NCBI GenBank assembly: GCA_963971535.1 | Contig: OZ020585.1 | Coordinates: forward strand, 24,185,236-24,249,235 | DNA: 64,000 nt | Reading direction: 5' to 3' | From: Notolepis coatsorum | Taxonomy: Eukaryota > Chordata > Actinopteri > Aulopiformes > Paralepididae | In this document: in pieces, positions 1 through 11,117 of the stretch | Layout: each line of letters opens with the position of its first letter | How positions within the stretch are numbered: position 1 is the first letter of the stretch | Made by a program: the position numbers and the translations under genes | Notes under the pieces: generated by a model | What the model saw: the letters and a program-made list of their open reading frames with translations, nothing else | What the model was told of the DNA's origin: nothing | Databases searched by the model: none

Positions 1-208
1 ACCCACTGGCAGAGGTCATAGTTCAAGCCCAGGTCCCTGAGCTTGGCTACGAGTTTGGAGGACTCTATGGTATTGAATGCTGAGCTGTAGTTGATGAATA
101 GCATTCTTACATAGTTCCCCTGCCTTTTGTCCAGGCGTGATGCTGCTGTGTGCAGCACATGGGCTATGGCCTCCTCCGTGGACCTGTTAGGGTGATATGC
201 AAATTCGA
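1..208 (-). pseudogene. LINE reverse transcriptase fragment cut by the window edge
   Basis: Read on the minus strand, about 105-60 translates as RT motif A of a fish LINE (MLFINYSSAFNTIES), followed towards position 1 by a KLRDLGL-type stretch and YDLCQW. The same family lies on the plus strand at 44434-45845, where the lysine-leucine-arginine-aspartate stretch and DLCQW recur. In intact relatives the residue after LFI in motif A is the catalytic aspartate; here it is asparagine, so this copy would be inactive. Homology stops near 208, just after a TATGCAAATTC segment, so the fragment is truncated. The rest lies outside the window. Confidence 0.7.
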
Positions 209-1663
209 TATGCAAACTCTAGCATCCCAAATACCTATGAATGGATTCTTCTGAACTCCATGTTCTCTCAAAGCGTCCATGGTTGTACTACCACAAAGTA
301 AAGCATAAATCATAGTCATGTTATTATTCATGAAACTGAAGGACATGACTTGAAAAAAATTTAAGATACAATTATTGTCTTGTAAACTGTTGTCATTCTT
401 GTGGCAGCAGCAGGGGGGACGACGACGACTTCATAACCTAGTTTTTTAAAGGAGTAATCAGTAATCAGTAATCAGATAATTTTTTACAAGTAATCTGTGG
501 CATCACTGTTCTCAACCTTTCTGCTGCCAAGGCACCCCTGTGTTCAATAAAATATTCCAGGGCACCCCTACATACGATAAAGACTTTTCCCGTCCTGTCT
601 TTTTTGCTACAATGATGAAAATTACAGAAAATTATCACTAAAGTGCACACTTTTCCATAAAAATAGCATATTTGGATAAGTGTGACCATTTTCTCAAAAA
701 CTAAAAATCATGTATTTTTTTTACTTGGTACTCAGCACCACACTCTGAAACTAGCTCTCCAGGTGGTATCAGATGAGATTTCAATGTGTCAGGAAGCTTT
801 GTCTCAATGTTGTCTGTAAATTTTATTTTTATCCAGAGTAACTTGGTGATCCTTTTCTGTGTTTTATTACATAATGATTTTCAGATTTTGAGAAATGGTC
901 AAACTTATTCAAATATGGTATTTTCATCGAAAACAGTGCAGCTGCAACAGATAGCACTTTAGTGATAATTTTCTGTAATCCAAAAAGAATGTAAGTTTTT
1001 TTAATTTGATCTCAAGGCACCCCTGGCAGCTCTCTGCGGCACCCTAGGGCACCCCTGTTGAGAACCGCTGCTCTAGAGAGTCTAGACGTTTGGCGGCACT
1101 GCCGCTGGAGTGGCGAAGGGTGTCATACACCTTTTGTAATGGACGCAGCACCTCCACAGACACCATCCTCGATCATGTCCACATGTATTCTCCTAAGACC
1201 TTGAGCTAAAACTGAAAGGACAAAATAACACCTAATACCTCTAAAACACATCAAATTGCCTATTGCACACTGCAGTGTTCAGCAATGACCAGTGACCACC
1301 AATCCATAAAACAACTATACATAACTATACTATACTGTATGCTACAGTAGTATTAGAGGGTTATTATCAGAGATGCAAAGATATATATACTTTTTATACA
1401 CACACACACACACGCACACACAAAGACATGAAACTCCTACTTGCCTCATTTACAGTCTGGCCTGGATCATCACACCAATTACAAGTTCCGAACTTCCAGC
1501 CACTCTCCATATACAAAAATGTTTAACCAACAGCTACCAAATTATTAATCAACAGATGTACCGTGTGATATAACCAGAGGTGCGTTCCTCATATCAACAC
1601 TGATTGCACGCATGCTAATGACGCCACATGCACGCATGCCCATGCGCATACATGTTACCTCGC
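209..1663. other. AT-rich non-coding DNA with old repeat scraps
   Basis: No convincing gene. Around 505-560 and 1010-1070 there are matching GGCACCCCTG blocks next to TTCTCAAC and GTTGAGAA, in inverted arrangement, which suggests the two ends of a decayed hAT-like MITE. I find no 8-bp target duplication, so it is not called separately. A short (CA)n tract lies at about 1399-1423. Confidence 0.4.
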
Positions 1664-1860
1664 GCACATGTATAATAATAAACATTATTTGTATAGCCTT
1701 TCATACAGAAACTGCAGCTCAAAGTGCTTCACAACAGAAAAAAGACAGGCATAAAATGAGCACATAAAGTGCAGACATATAAAATCACAGTTTTGTACAT
1801 TAGGATCTAACATTGGTTTATGGTTTGATTCTGTTTTAAATAGACAATAATAAAAAGCCA
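1664..1860. repeat. Interspersed repeat fragment (ATAATAATAA-headed)
   Basis: The segment begins with ATAATAATAAA, then a TTTGTATAG...TTTCATACA block and CTCAAAGTGCTTCACAA. The same order (ATAATAATAA, ATTTGTAC, CTCAAAGTGCTACA) recurs at 57450-57600, and a shorter start is at 36095-36125. It is therefore a dispersed family in this genome. I cannot assign its class; SINE or LINE 3' end are both possible. Confidence 0.4.
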
Positions 1861-1947
1861 CTGTGTAGTGTGGTAGACACAGCTCCCTGCCTCCCTGCCC
1901 TCAGGTTTGGTGTGAACGATGGTCTATTCAGGCAGAGCACCGTTTAC

Positions 1948-2288
1948 TAGGGATGCTCGATATTGGCTTTTTTACCGATACCGATATACCGATATTGTCC
2001 AACTCTTAATTTCCGATACCGATATATGCAGGGTTTCCCCCCCCCCCAAAAAAATTGAATAATTTCAGGTAATTAACATTACATATCTCTTGTTGTGGAA
2101 TTAACACAACATTATGCATACTTTTGACAATAAATTAAATCAGAATTTGTTCTTACTTGCTTGCCTGGTTAAATAAAGGTTATAGAAATGTAAAATTTTT
2201 AAACCGATACCGATATTTTTCCGATATCACATTTTAATGCCGATATCAGCCGATAATATCGGTAGGCCGATAATATCGGACATCCCTA
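1948..2288. mobile_element. Non-autonomous hAT element (MITE), 341 bp
   Basis: The element begins TAGGGATGCTCGATATTGG and ends ATATCGGACATCCCTA, an imperfect terminal inverted repeat. It is bounded by an exact 8-bp direct duplication, CCGTTTAC, at 1940-1947 and 2289-2296. An 8-bp duplication with these ends is typical of hAT transposition. There is no transposase. A copy in the opposite orientation is at 63560-63903; the two share the AACCCTGCATATATCGGTAT and GCATAATGTT blocks. Confidence 0.88.
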
Positions 2289-2649
2289 CCGTTTACACCT
2301 GTGAATGTGATTGCCATGAAATGGGTTGCATTCCATCCCTAGAGGCAATTAGTCTTGTCTCACAAAAAAACGGACGTAGTTGAAGACAGTAGTAGACACC
2401 GGCCTAACGAGCGGCTATTGTTATGATAATGCAAGGTAGCGCCGGCAGGCAGGTAAACACGACGCAGAGAGTCGAGTGCAGCACGTTCTTGAGTGCACGG
2501 GCAGGGGCGTAGCTGGGGGGGGGGGGGGGGGGGTAGCTTAGGATGATTCCAAGGGCCCAGCACTGGGGGGGGGGGCCCAATTTATTTATTTTTTTACTAG
2601 ACATCACTCTGTATTATTGATGCTCTCATTGATACTATGTTTGTTTCTG

Positions 2650-2744
<95 letters not shown>

Positions 2745-3215
2745 ATATATATAGAGAGGGGGGGGGCTTTGGTAGACTATTGCATTGGTCCATTCATTGA
2801 AGATGAACGCAATGCGACATCCTTTACTAGGCTCACCCACCAACAGTGCAGGTGCTGAACTGCTGATCCGAATGTATAGGTAAAAACCATATTATGCGTT
2901 TTCATCAATAAAAAAATTGCCAAATTTTTTTTCGCTCGCGTGCACGCGCTTCTGCTCAAATCTTTGGGTGCACGGAGTGCAAGCCCGTCCCATGCAGAAC
3001 GCATCCCTGGATATAACACCAGCACACTAAGAAAGATTTACACTCTTACACAGACAATTTCCCATGCCAAGTACTGAGAGAAGCTTTTAGAGGATCGCTA
3101 TGATCGCTTTTTGTTGCTTGATAGGAGAACAAAAAAACAACAAAACAAAAAAAAACTGTACTTAATCTTGAGCCTGGTTTGAACTCTCAATGTGAGTTGT
3201 GTGAACTCTCAAACA
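2289..3215. other. Non-coding DNA with a GT microsatellite
   Basis: No gene seen. A CAGGGGCGTAGCTGG sequence near 2503 resembles one end of an hAT element, but I see no partner end. It is followed by poly-G tracts that vary in length. The open frames here are readings of the (GT)n array. Confidence 0.4.
2652..2742. repeat. (GT)n microsatellite
   Basis: An uninterrupted GT run of about 91 bases. Predicted Cys/Val or Thr/His peptides across it are artefacts. Confidence 0.97.
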
Positions 3216-3231
3216 AATGTATTCCCTTCCT

Positions 3232-3725
3232 TTTTTTTTTTTTTTTATTGGTATTTTTCCCCCTCCATTTTCCGCCGATTTTCTCCCATCCCAATGTTAG
3301 TCGTATGTCAATTCCCAGTCCCTTCCTGGTCGCTGCGCACTTACCCCCCACAGTCAGATCATCTGGGAGAGTGGAGGCTACCACGTGCTTCCTCCGACAC
3401 ACGTCCAGCCAATCACCGCTTCTTTTCACCTGGCAGCGCGGATTCTCATTGAGAGGGCGTAGCGTGTGGGAGGACCACACTATCCCCCTCACGTCCAATC
3501 CGCGCTTAGCAGGCGCCCCGACCGAACTGTAGGAGTCGCTGTTTACAACGACCCGGACCCACCCCGCCAGCTTCTCCCACCCTCTGATACAGCCAATTGT
3601 ATCAGTGCAGACGGCCAGCCAAGCTGGTGACAACCCCGGAGCTGTGAGCTGGATTCGAACAGGCAAATCCAGCTCAGCTCCGGGGCTGGTGACGAACGCA
3701 ATCTCCGCTCGGCCACCTAACCGCC
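3232..3725 (-). mobile_element. tRNA-headed SINE, copy 1
   Basis: Full-length minus-strand SINE. The A/T-rich tail is at 3232-3300 (poly-T on the plus strand) and the tRNA-like head is at the right end (GGCCACCTAACCGCC on the plus strand). It is flanked by an exact 16-bp target duplication, AATGTATTCCCTTCCT, at 3216-3231 and 3726-3741, as expected for LINE-driven insertion. The body is GC-rich, with blocks such as CTGTAGGAGTCGCTG shared with the copies at 3807, 4367 and 7300. The long minus-strand open frame across it is not a gene. Confidence 0.85.
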
Positions 3726-3806
3726 AATGTATTCCCTTCCTAATGGATCTGGAGCATTCACCTTCTTCTACATCTCCGGCAGAAAATAAACAAGATGTCA
3801 TTGAAT

Positions 3807-4282
3807 ACATTTTTTTATCCACTTTTTCTCCTCCTGTTTTTCTATGTTTTTTCTCCCATCCCAATTTAGTCATGCCAAATCCCCCCTCCCCTTCCTGGTC
3901 ATTGCTCGCATGTGCCCCCCACTGGTCGGTCTAGGGAGGGTTGATAGATGCTATCACATGTCCCCTCCGATACATGCGGAGTCAGCCAGCCACTTCTTTT
4001 CACCTGCCAGCGCGGACTCTCATTGGTGAGGTGTAACGTGTGGGAGGCTCACACTACCCTCACCATCTCCCTTCCTCGCTGTGCAGGCACCCTGACCGAC
4101 CTGTAGGAGTCGCTGTTTACAACGACCAGATTACCACCCACCGGCTTCCCTCACGCTGACTCTGCCAATTGAGCCAGTATGACGGCCGGCCAAGCCGGAG
4201 GCAACGCTGACAGCCGGATTCGATACCAGTGTCTCTCGCGTTGGTGACGAGTGCTTAGTCCGCTGCACCACCCAGCCGCCTC
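3807..4282 (-). mobile_element. tRNA-headed SINE, copy 2
   Basis: Same family and orientation as the copy at 3232-3725. Exact 16-bp target duplication CAAGATGTCATTGAAT at 3791-3806 and 4283-4298. The head lies at the right (CACCCAGCCGCC on the plus strand). Body blocks such as CTGTAGGAGTCGCTG are shared. Confidence 0.86.
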
Positions 4283-4366
4283 CAAGATGTCATTGAATTT
4301 ATAACTTTTTAATGTAATCTATAAATGGTGCCGCATAAACCTAAACAGTGATGTAGAATAAGAGTT

Positions 4367-4848
4367 TTTTATTATTATTTTTTTTTATTTAAAAAAAATC
4401 TTTTCCCCCCTCCTTTTTCCGTTTTTCTCCCATCCCAATGTTAGTCGTTATGCCAATTCCCAATCCCCTTCCTGGTCGTTGCGCACTCTACCCCCTACGG
4501 TCGGTCTGGGAGGGCGGAGACTATCACATGCTTCCTCCGGCATGTGTAGCCAGCCCACCGCTTCTTTTCACCTGGCAGCGCGGACTCTCACTGGGGGAGT
4601 GTAACGTGTGGAAGGGTCACACTACAGTACCTCCCCCAGATCCTTCCCTCGCTGTGCAGGCGCCCCGACCGAACTGTAGGAGTCACTGTTTACAACGACC
4701 AGGACCCACCGCACCGGCTTTCCCACCCACTGACACTGCCAATTGTGTCAGTATGGACGACCAAGCCGGAGGTACTGCAGCTGGATTTGATCCCACTGTC
4801 TCTGCCGTGGTAGACAGACGCTTAGTCCGCTGCGCTACCCGGCCGCCC
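4367..4848 (-). mobile_element. tRNA-headed SINE, copy 3
   Basis: Third same-strand copy. Flanked by a 14-bp duplication with one mismatch: GTAGAATAAGAGTT (4353-4366) and GTAGAATATGAGTT (4849-4862). Head at the right end (CTACCCGGCCGCC), poly-T tail side at the left. Confidence 0.83.
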
Positions 4849-4862
4849 GTAGAATATGAGTT

Positions 4863-5147
4863 AAGTTTTAAGTTTATCTTTTACCCAGGGACAGTGCACA
4901 TTAATCAACATCTTCAGTTTCCACATCAATGTAAATTAGAATCTAGCTAATTAGAAGCTAGCTAATTAATCTGTAGTCCCTGCCATGCATGTCTTTATGG
5001 TGTGGGAGGAAACCGGAGTACCTAGAGGAAACCCACGGGAACACAGGGAGAACATGCAAACTCCACACAGAAAGCCCTGCTGGGGTTCGAACCCAGGACA
5101 GATCTTGCTGTGAGGTAGCAGTGCTAAACACTCTGCCACCATGCCGC
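4863..5147 (-). mobile_element. SINE of a second family, minus strand
   Basis: Contains GGAGGAAACCGGAGTACC, GAGAACATGCAAACTCCACA and a tRNA-like B-box in reverse (GGTTCGAACCC), ending CACCATGCCGCC. These blocks are typical of a widespread fish tRNA-derived SINE read from its minus strand. A related copy on the plus strand, expanded into a minisatellite, is at about 13970-14505. Edges are approximate and no target duplication was identified. Confidence 0.55.
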
Positions 5148-5399
5148 CGAGCATTATGCTACTTAGAGGATTATGCCTGTCCTTTTTAAAACGGGATGCC
5201 GTCTGTCTAGTATGTCTCCATTAGAGGACTACAGCCACTCTAGACATTGGCATCCCATCGCTGACAGGTGCCATCTAGTAGGAGTATCGGTGGTTATCTT
5301 ATCTTCCAGTGTAATGTTGTGGCACAAGCTACAGGTTTTACATGGTGACTTCCGGTAACAAAGTGGTACATGACTGGCATTTCTATTTTATGTGGCACA
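5148..5399. other. Non-coding spacer
   Basis: Nothing recognisable. Short ATTAGAGGACTACAGCC-like phrases repeat loosely (about 5160 and 5220). Confidence 0.4.
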
Positions 5400-5509
5400 C
5401 AGAAATACCTGCTTTTATATAGCGCTTTTATCCAAAGAGATTTACAACTTATGCCTCACATTCACTCACACATTCACACACAGACGGCGGAGGAGACCAT
5501 GCGAGGTGC
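5400..5509 (-). mobile_element. 3' half of a minus-strand SINE (interrupted)
   Basis: The reverse complement reads GCACCTCGCATGG, CCTCCGCCGTCTGTGTG, then TTTGGATAAAAGCGCTATAT. It matches the tail half of the plus-strand SINE at 5999-6288 block for block. Its head half appears at 6289-6440, so this SINE was split by what lies between. Confidence 0.65.
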
Positions 5510-5990
5510 TAGGGCTGCAACGATGAGCCGGCATCGTAGATGACGTTGACCATGACATTTTAGTTGATTTGCCTATTCTTATGTGCCGTCTTTGCAGTGG
5601 AAATGGCAGACGTTTATATATATGCGCAACATGTCATCTAATTGATGAATGAATCATGTTCGAAATAACTTCTCTTAAACCACTGTTCGTGATTCTGCCT
5701 AACGCCAGTTCGTTTTCGACGTCCACTCCAGCTGCAGCAGTGAGGAATGGGACGGGCTGAGCCCGATACGCTTTCTCTCTCTCATCTCCTGCTCTGGATA
5801 TCCAGTAGGTGGTGTAAGAGAGGCAACTATTCATGTGAGTTAGGATAGTAGTACCGCATTTTACAAACACGTCAATAATTTTTAAATGTTCTATTGCAAA
5901 TTCAAAATCAATTGTTGTTGTTTTTTTCTGGTAAATTAATCGTTTAGATGAATCAACTAATAAACCAAATAGTCATTAGTTGCAGCCCTA
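5510..5990. mobile_element. Non-autonomous hAT element (MITE), 481 bp
   Basis: Ends TAGGGCTGCAACGATGA and CATTAGTTGCAGCCCTA form a terminal inverted repeat. The flanks are CGAGGTGC (5502-5509) and CAAGGTGC (5991-5998), an 8-bp duplication with one mismatch. This gives an hAT assignment. No transposase frame. Confidence 0.83.
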
Positions 5991-5998
5991 CAAGGTGC

Positions 5999-6288
5999 GA
6001 CAGTGGCTCGGGAGGTAGAGCAGTCGTCTGGCAATCCGGAGGTATCCGGTTTGATTCCCGCTTCTCCCGGGCAGCGTGTCGATGTGTCCTTGAGCAAGAC
6101 ACTTAACCCCTAATTGCTCCCGATGAGCAGGGTGGCACCTTGTATGGTTGCCTCCGCCGTCGGTGTCTGAATGTGTGAGTGAATGGGTAAAATGTGAGTA
6201 ACAAATTGTAAAGCGATTTGGATAAAAGCGCTATATAGGGGTATTATAGAGTATAAATAAAGATTGAATGAATATAAAAAAGCAGCCA
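5999..6288 (+). mobile_element. tRNA-derived SINE, plus strand
   Basis: The head has tRNA-like promoter boxes: A-box-like GTGGCTCGGGAGG, B-box-like GGTTTGATTCCCG. Then come TTGAGCAAGACACTTAACCC and a tail with TTTGGATAAAAGCGC. It sits between the two halves of a minus-strand SINE of the same family, so it inserted into a relative. Confidence 0.7.
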
Positions 6289-6440
6289 TGCATTTACAAG
6301 GTGCCAACCTGCTCATCAGGAGCAGTTAGGGGTTAAGGACACACTTTGACACGCTTCCCGGGAGCAGCTGGAATTTAACCGGGAACCTTCTGATTACCAG
6401 ACGACTGCTCTACTGTACCTCCTGAGCCCCCAGGGTAGGA
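6289..6440 (-). mobile_element. Head half of the interrupted minus-strand SINE
   Basis: The reverse complement gives a GGCTCAGGAGGTACAGTAG head, a B-box-like GGTTAAATTCC and CTAACTGCTCC..GAGCAGG. It meets the other half (5400-5509) at AAGGTGCC, which is also the duplicated target sequence. Confidence 0.62.
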
Positions 6441-6488
6441 ACTGTACGATCAGTTGAACTTGGGGGACATATTGTTTTAGGTAGTTCT

Positions 6489-6692
6489 AATACAGTAGAC
6501 ATGGGCATCTTCAAAGTGTGTAGCACCTCATAAACAGTTTTAATTAACTGTAGGCAATGATCATTTGAAGGAGCAGCTGTTATCAGTCCGAATACAGTAG
6601 ACGTGGGCACTTCAAATCGTGTAGCACCTCGTATGAAAATGGTAATTAAATGTTGGAAATTATCACTTGAAGAAGCAGCTGTTATCGAGAAG
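6489..6692. repeat. Two-copy tandem repeat, 102-bp unit
   Basis: AATACAGTAGACATGGGCA begins at 6489 and AATACAGTAGACGTGGGCA begins at 6591. Both units continue to GAGCAGCTGTTATC / GAAGCAGCTGTTATC. The copies are clearly diverged, so the duplication is old. Confidence 0.75.
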
Positions 6693-7299
6693 AAACATTT
6701 TTATGATCAAATGACAGCGAAGCAAAATAACAACACCAACACAACACATACCACCTATAGCTGTCTGGGACTTTCTCAGCTTGTGTGGTGCTTGCAAACA
6801 AGGCACTTAAGCTTTGCTGCAGGAAGCCTTTTTTTCTGCAACCACTTCCTTGCCCCTTTTTTCAGCTTTGTGAAGCAATTCTGCCATTGACCTTCCCATG
6901 CCTGTGGGAGATCATGAGAATGGCATGATTACGTTAGAGGGGCTCAGATCAGATCAAACTGGGAAGAAACAGCTTGCATAATCACACATTGTGCCAGGAA
7001 ATTTACCTGGACTATATAGGTTCTTAGGTTCCAAACACAGCAAGATAACTGGGGAAGGTGTAACAGAGGTAAAATATGTATTTGGAAATGTATTAGAAAG
7101 TGTGAAAATACAACGGCATATGAGGGTACTAAGGCCCTGTTTAGACGGAAACGCTAGCAGGTGAATCCGCAATTAGATTTTTTCGGATGTGCCTTTCGTT
7201 TATACGGAAATGGCGTTTTTACGGGGTGAAACCGCAAAAAAGTGAGACTACCTTCCAGGGTGGAATTCCTAGAAACGATAAACCTTTGCGCTATCATCA
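6693..7299. other. Non-coding DNA; MITE-like end near 7130
   Basis: No gene. AAGGCCCTGTTTAGACGGAAACG at 7130-7153 resembles the TIR of a MITE family also suggested at about 57105. I found no partner end or duplication. Confidence 0.35.
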
Positions 7300-7790
7300 G
7301 GCGGCTACGTGGCGTAGTGGGCAAGGCGCTCGCCACGAAATCTGGAGACGCTGGGCTTGCCTGTTCGAGCCCAGCGCTCCACATTTGCTTTCAGTTTAGC
7401 TGGTCGTCCGTACTAATACACATTGGCCGTATTAGGGGGTGGGGAACTGATGGGTGGGGATCGGGCGTTGTGGACAGCGACTCCTACAGGTCGGTTGGTG
7501 CGCCTGCGCAGTAGAATCAGGAAGTGTCGGGGGCAGCGTGAGCCTCCCACGCGTTACTCCTCGCCACTGAGAGATCGAGCTGCGCAGGTGAAAAGATGCG
7601 ACTGCTGTTACCTCAAGTAGCCTACCGGAGGGGACTTGTGCTATGTATGACTTAGTCCACATTGCAGCCGGCTTGTGGGAGGCAAGAAACAGCGTTCGTG
7701 ACAGGGGAGGGTTGAATTGGATGATACGAAATTGGGATGGGAGAAAATATAGAAAATTGGAGAAAAAGTGGATAAAAAAAAATTTGGAAA
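7300..7790 (+). mobile_element. tRNA-headed SINE, copy 4 (plus strand)
   Basis: Same family as the three minus-strand copies at 3.2-4.9 kb, here in plus orientation. The head GGCGGCTACGTGGCGTAGTG has an A-box-like part and a B-box-like TGTTCGAGCCCAGCGC. The body has GACTCCTACAGGTCGG and CTGCGCAGGTGAAAAG; the tail is GAAATTGGGATGGGAGAAA then A-rich. No target duplication was found, so the edges are approximate. Confidence 0.75.
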
Positions 7791-8625
7791 TGAAAACGCC
7801 ATGTAATAAGAACAGATAATGATATCTACTGTAATTTACTGTACTTTTTTATTTTCACCACAGTGCAACCATTTTGAAACTAATTTAAGATCTAATTGTT
7901 CCTACATGTTGTAAATATTTATTATAATAATGTCACTTGTTCACTGTTTTGATGTTAACTGTTTGATTTTGTGGGTTATTTTCAATAAAAGAAAAATGTG
8001 AAAACAAAGGGGTGAGTGCATATTATTGGTAGTGAATAAACTGTGATGCAAGGGGGCAACAGATACAAATCCTGCCTAGGGCAGCCAATTGGTCAGAGCC
8101 GGCCCTGTACACCACCTTGGTACACCACCACCTTGTGACAGGGCATGGCTGTAAAGGGGATGACTTTTGTGATGCCATTGAGCCAATTTGAATTAGGATA
8201 TCGAGGTGAGGGGTCAAAGTAAGAGGTGAAAGGGCCTGCTTGATAATGGCCATGCCCGTTGTCTCAACTACATTGGAAATGAGGGTGACCTCAATTGTCC
8301 TTTTCGAGAATAAATAAAGTTTTGGATGAATGAATGTTGTGCTCCCATCAAAATGTAGCTTGACTTTGGTGCAATATATCCCCCTGGTGAGCTAGCATAA
8401 CCTGGCTGGTATCCATGGAGTCCTCAAGTTCTACCTTCACTCCATCTTAAAGAATGAGCCCAATAGAGCCAGTGAAAGATGACTAATCAACTGGGCCACA
8501 AGACGAGTGCTTTCACTGACGCCTCAGTGTCAGAAAGCCCACACACGCATACACCTCCTTGCCATACAAGAAAGAAAACAGAAAAAGTCTCCACTTGCAT
8601 CATCTGCTGTACAAAGCTTGCAGCG
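7791..8625. other. Non-coding DNA with retroelement-like tail
   Basis: AGAATAAATAAAGTTTTGG followed by ATGAATGAATG at about 8305-8336 looks like the 3' end of a LINE or SINE with a short-repeat tail. GTCAGAGCCGGCCCTG at about 8093-8108 looks like a lone hAT end. No gene. Confidence 0.4.
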
Positions 8626-9060
8626 TTTCTCTCTCTCTCCCTCCCTCCCTCTCTCTCCCCCTGGACTCTCTCTCCCTCCCTCTCCCCTGTAGTCTCTCCC
8701 CTGTACAATAGCCTCTCTCTCCTGTACTCTCTCTCTCCCTCTCCCCTGTAGTCTCTCCCCTGTACAATCTCCCTCTCTCTCTTTTACTCTCTCCCTCTCT
8801 CTCCTGTACTCTCTCTCTCCCTCCCTCTCCCCTGTAGTCTCTCCCCTGTACAATCTCCCTCTCTCTCCTGTACTTTCTCCCTTCCCCGTACTCTCTCCCT
8901 CTCTCTCTCCCCTGTACTCTCTCCCTCTCTCTCCCATGTACTCTCCCCTGTACTCTCTCCCTCTCTCTCTCCCCTGTACTCTCTCCCTCTCTCTCCCCTA
9001 TACTCTCTCTCTCCCTCTCTCTCTCTCTCCCCTGTACTCTCTACATCTCCCCTGTATGCT
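8626..9060. repeat. CT-rich minisatellite
   Basis: Irregular array built from CTCTCTCC, CCCTGTACTCTCTC and CCCTGTAGTCTCTCCCCTGTACAAT units, repeated through about 430 bp. Arg/Glu-rich minus-strand and Ser/Leu/Pro-rich plus-strand frames are products of the repeat. Confidence 0.9.
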
Positions 9061-9525
9061 CTCCCTCCCTGCAGAGAATGCGTGCAGGCAGTCTTGTTGC
9101 TCCCTCTCCGTCGCGGGAGCCTGTGTACAGTGGAGTGTGTTGCGCCAATAGCTTATTTACAGTCTCTCCGTGGGCCGCAGCGGGGGGGGGGGGGTTGTGA
9201 CAGGGGGAGATGGCTGAGCTGTTTAGAGCGGGCTAACAGGAGAGAGAGAGAACACACTGGAATGTGTTTGCGCTCTGCCCACAACCGGTTTTAAAACCCA
9301 TTTTAAATCTCCCCAAGGAGTCGCAGAGTCAGCTACACGCACACACACCCTGCCCAGCCTTGGAGGTCACTCTGGGAAAGGCATTCAGCCCTTTACTGAG
9401 GCATGGGTATAGTGAAAATTAGGGGGCGGGATTCGCCAGGGAGCTCAGAATTCGATTTGAACTCCCGTTTTAGGGCTACGATTCCATTATCAAGTGATTT
9501 TTGATCCATCACAATATCTGTTTTT
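9061..9525. other. Non-coding DNA
   Basis: Contains a poly-G run at about 9182-9194 and a short GA tract. No gene or element edge recognised. Confidence 0.4.
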
Positions 9526-10026
9526 ATCCCTGTTACGCACGCCAGTAAGGGGACGCAACACAAGGCCACAGACACGTTAGGTGAGGGTGTAGTGACACAA
9601 AACCATGAAACAATTGGCAAAATAATAATATTTATTTCACAAAATCAAAACACAGCAACACAGAGAGCAAGGAAGACTACCTAGTGGCACCAAATAAAAT
9701 AGTAAAAGGAAACGAAAACCCACCCTCCCCTTTACAGGCGCTGAACGCCCAAAAGTACAGGTGGTGGTGCTCACTCTAAAGCTGGTGTCTTTAACATCAG
9801 GTCACCTACGTGATGCAAAATGTAGACCCAGGGTATCTTCCTGTCCTCAATGTCCCTGTGTGCGAAACAAAAGATTAATACACAAGAAAGAATCACCATA
9901 GGCTGGGTGACACAAGGGAAACAAATATACAAAGGGTTAATACAGAAATGTACAACAAACTATAAACACCAAAACACAATGAAATGAACCAGAGCTTTCA
10001 CCAGCTTTACCAAATGTACCATGAAG

Positions 10027-10245
10027 AACCAGAGCGTTTACCTCTGAAGAGCCACTGCTCTATACCCAAGAGCCAGAGCTTTTACCAGCTTTACCAAATG
10101 TACCATGAAGAACCAGAGCTTTTACCTCTGAAGAGCCACTGCTCTATATACCTAAGAACCAGAGCTTTTACCTCTGAAGAGCCACTGCTCTATATACCTA
10201 AGAACCAGAGCTTTTACCTCTGAAGAGCCACTGCTCTATACCAAA
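10027..10245. repeat. Tandem repeats inside the solo LTR (46-bp core unit)
   Basis: The AACCAGAGC..TTACCTCTGAAGAGCC unit starts at 10027, 10111, 10157 and 10203; the last three are 46 bp apart. An additional ACCAGCTTTACCAAATGTACC block alternates in the left half. LTRs often carry such arrays in U3, where they can act as enhancers; function here is inference. Confidence 0.8.
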
Positions 10246-10503
10246 CGACACACAGAGAATTATCACCAAAGACACAGAGAGACACCCACCACCACAATGA
10301 GCCAAAAGAGCTAACTAACACTGCACAAAATGGGATATATAAAGGGAGAGTGGACGTTGATTGCAGATCAGCTTCAGCTGCCGTTGCACTGGGGTGAGTT
10401 GCTGATTGACCAGCTGCTGCTGCAACTGGGAGACACCTGAGAATGGGATATGTTACACAGGAGGGAGACAAAAACAGAACAACCTAAACATGCCTATATA
10501 CAC

Positions 10504-11075
10504 TAGTGATGTGACGATTCATCGATTTGCACCGGTGCGCCGGCATACACGTTCACGATGCAAGTGCACCGGTGGAATAAGTCCGCACCGGCAAAATTGC
10601 AGGCTGAACTCGCGATGCATCTTGTTGTAGCGTCTTTGCATCGCTCAAAACCGATGCATTAATATAATTTCCTCTCATCCACTTCTGTCAGAAGTGCACT
10701 GTGACTGCACACACAGCAGATACTATTGCTAAGGGGAGAGCCGCGTCACAGTTATCAACAAACAGGAGGAGACATGAATATAATTCAACATGGCTAATGC
10801 TAGTTAGCCGTTCAGCTAACGCTAAACTAGTGTCTAACTAACAACTCTGCAACACCAGTTCCATTAGTGAGGGGGGGGGGGTATATTGAAGACGCTTGAC
10901 AACAGGGGTTCAAAGATAACTTCACATTTATTGGCTATTAGTTTCTTAATCATATCGCTTCGAATCCATCCAGGCTGGCTGCCTGGCTCCGTGTGTTGTT
11001 GACGGAAAGTATAGAGTAGACGCATCCTAGTGACCTACCCTAGTGTGTGTGACATCATCAACTGTCGACGGGGAG

Positions 11076-11117
<42 letters not shown>

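Noticed and set aside
505-1070. hAT-like MITE with GGCACCCCTG ends
   Set aside because: Inverted ends are short and imperfect and no 8-bp target duplication could be found, so it was left as a remark only.
2637-2858. Cys/Val-rich and Thr/His-rich peptides at GT/CA arrays (also 34.4 kb and 54 kb)
   Set aside because: Direct readings of dinucleotide repeats.
3187-3873. 228-residue minus-strand open frame
   Set aside because: It lies along a full-length SINE with target duplications and has no recognisable domain; a chance frame in GC-rich SINE sequence.
7300-7385. Possible tRNA gene
   Set aside because: A- and B-box-like sequences belong to a SINE head; the body and tail of the SINE follow and the cloverleaf is incomplete.
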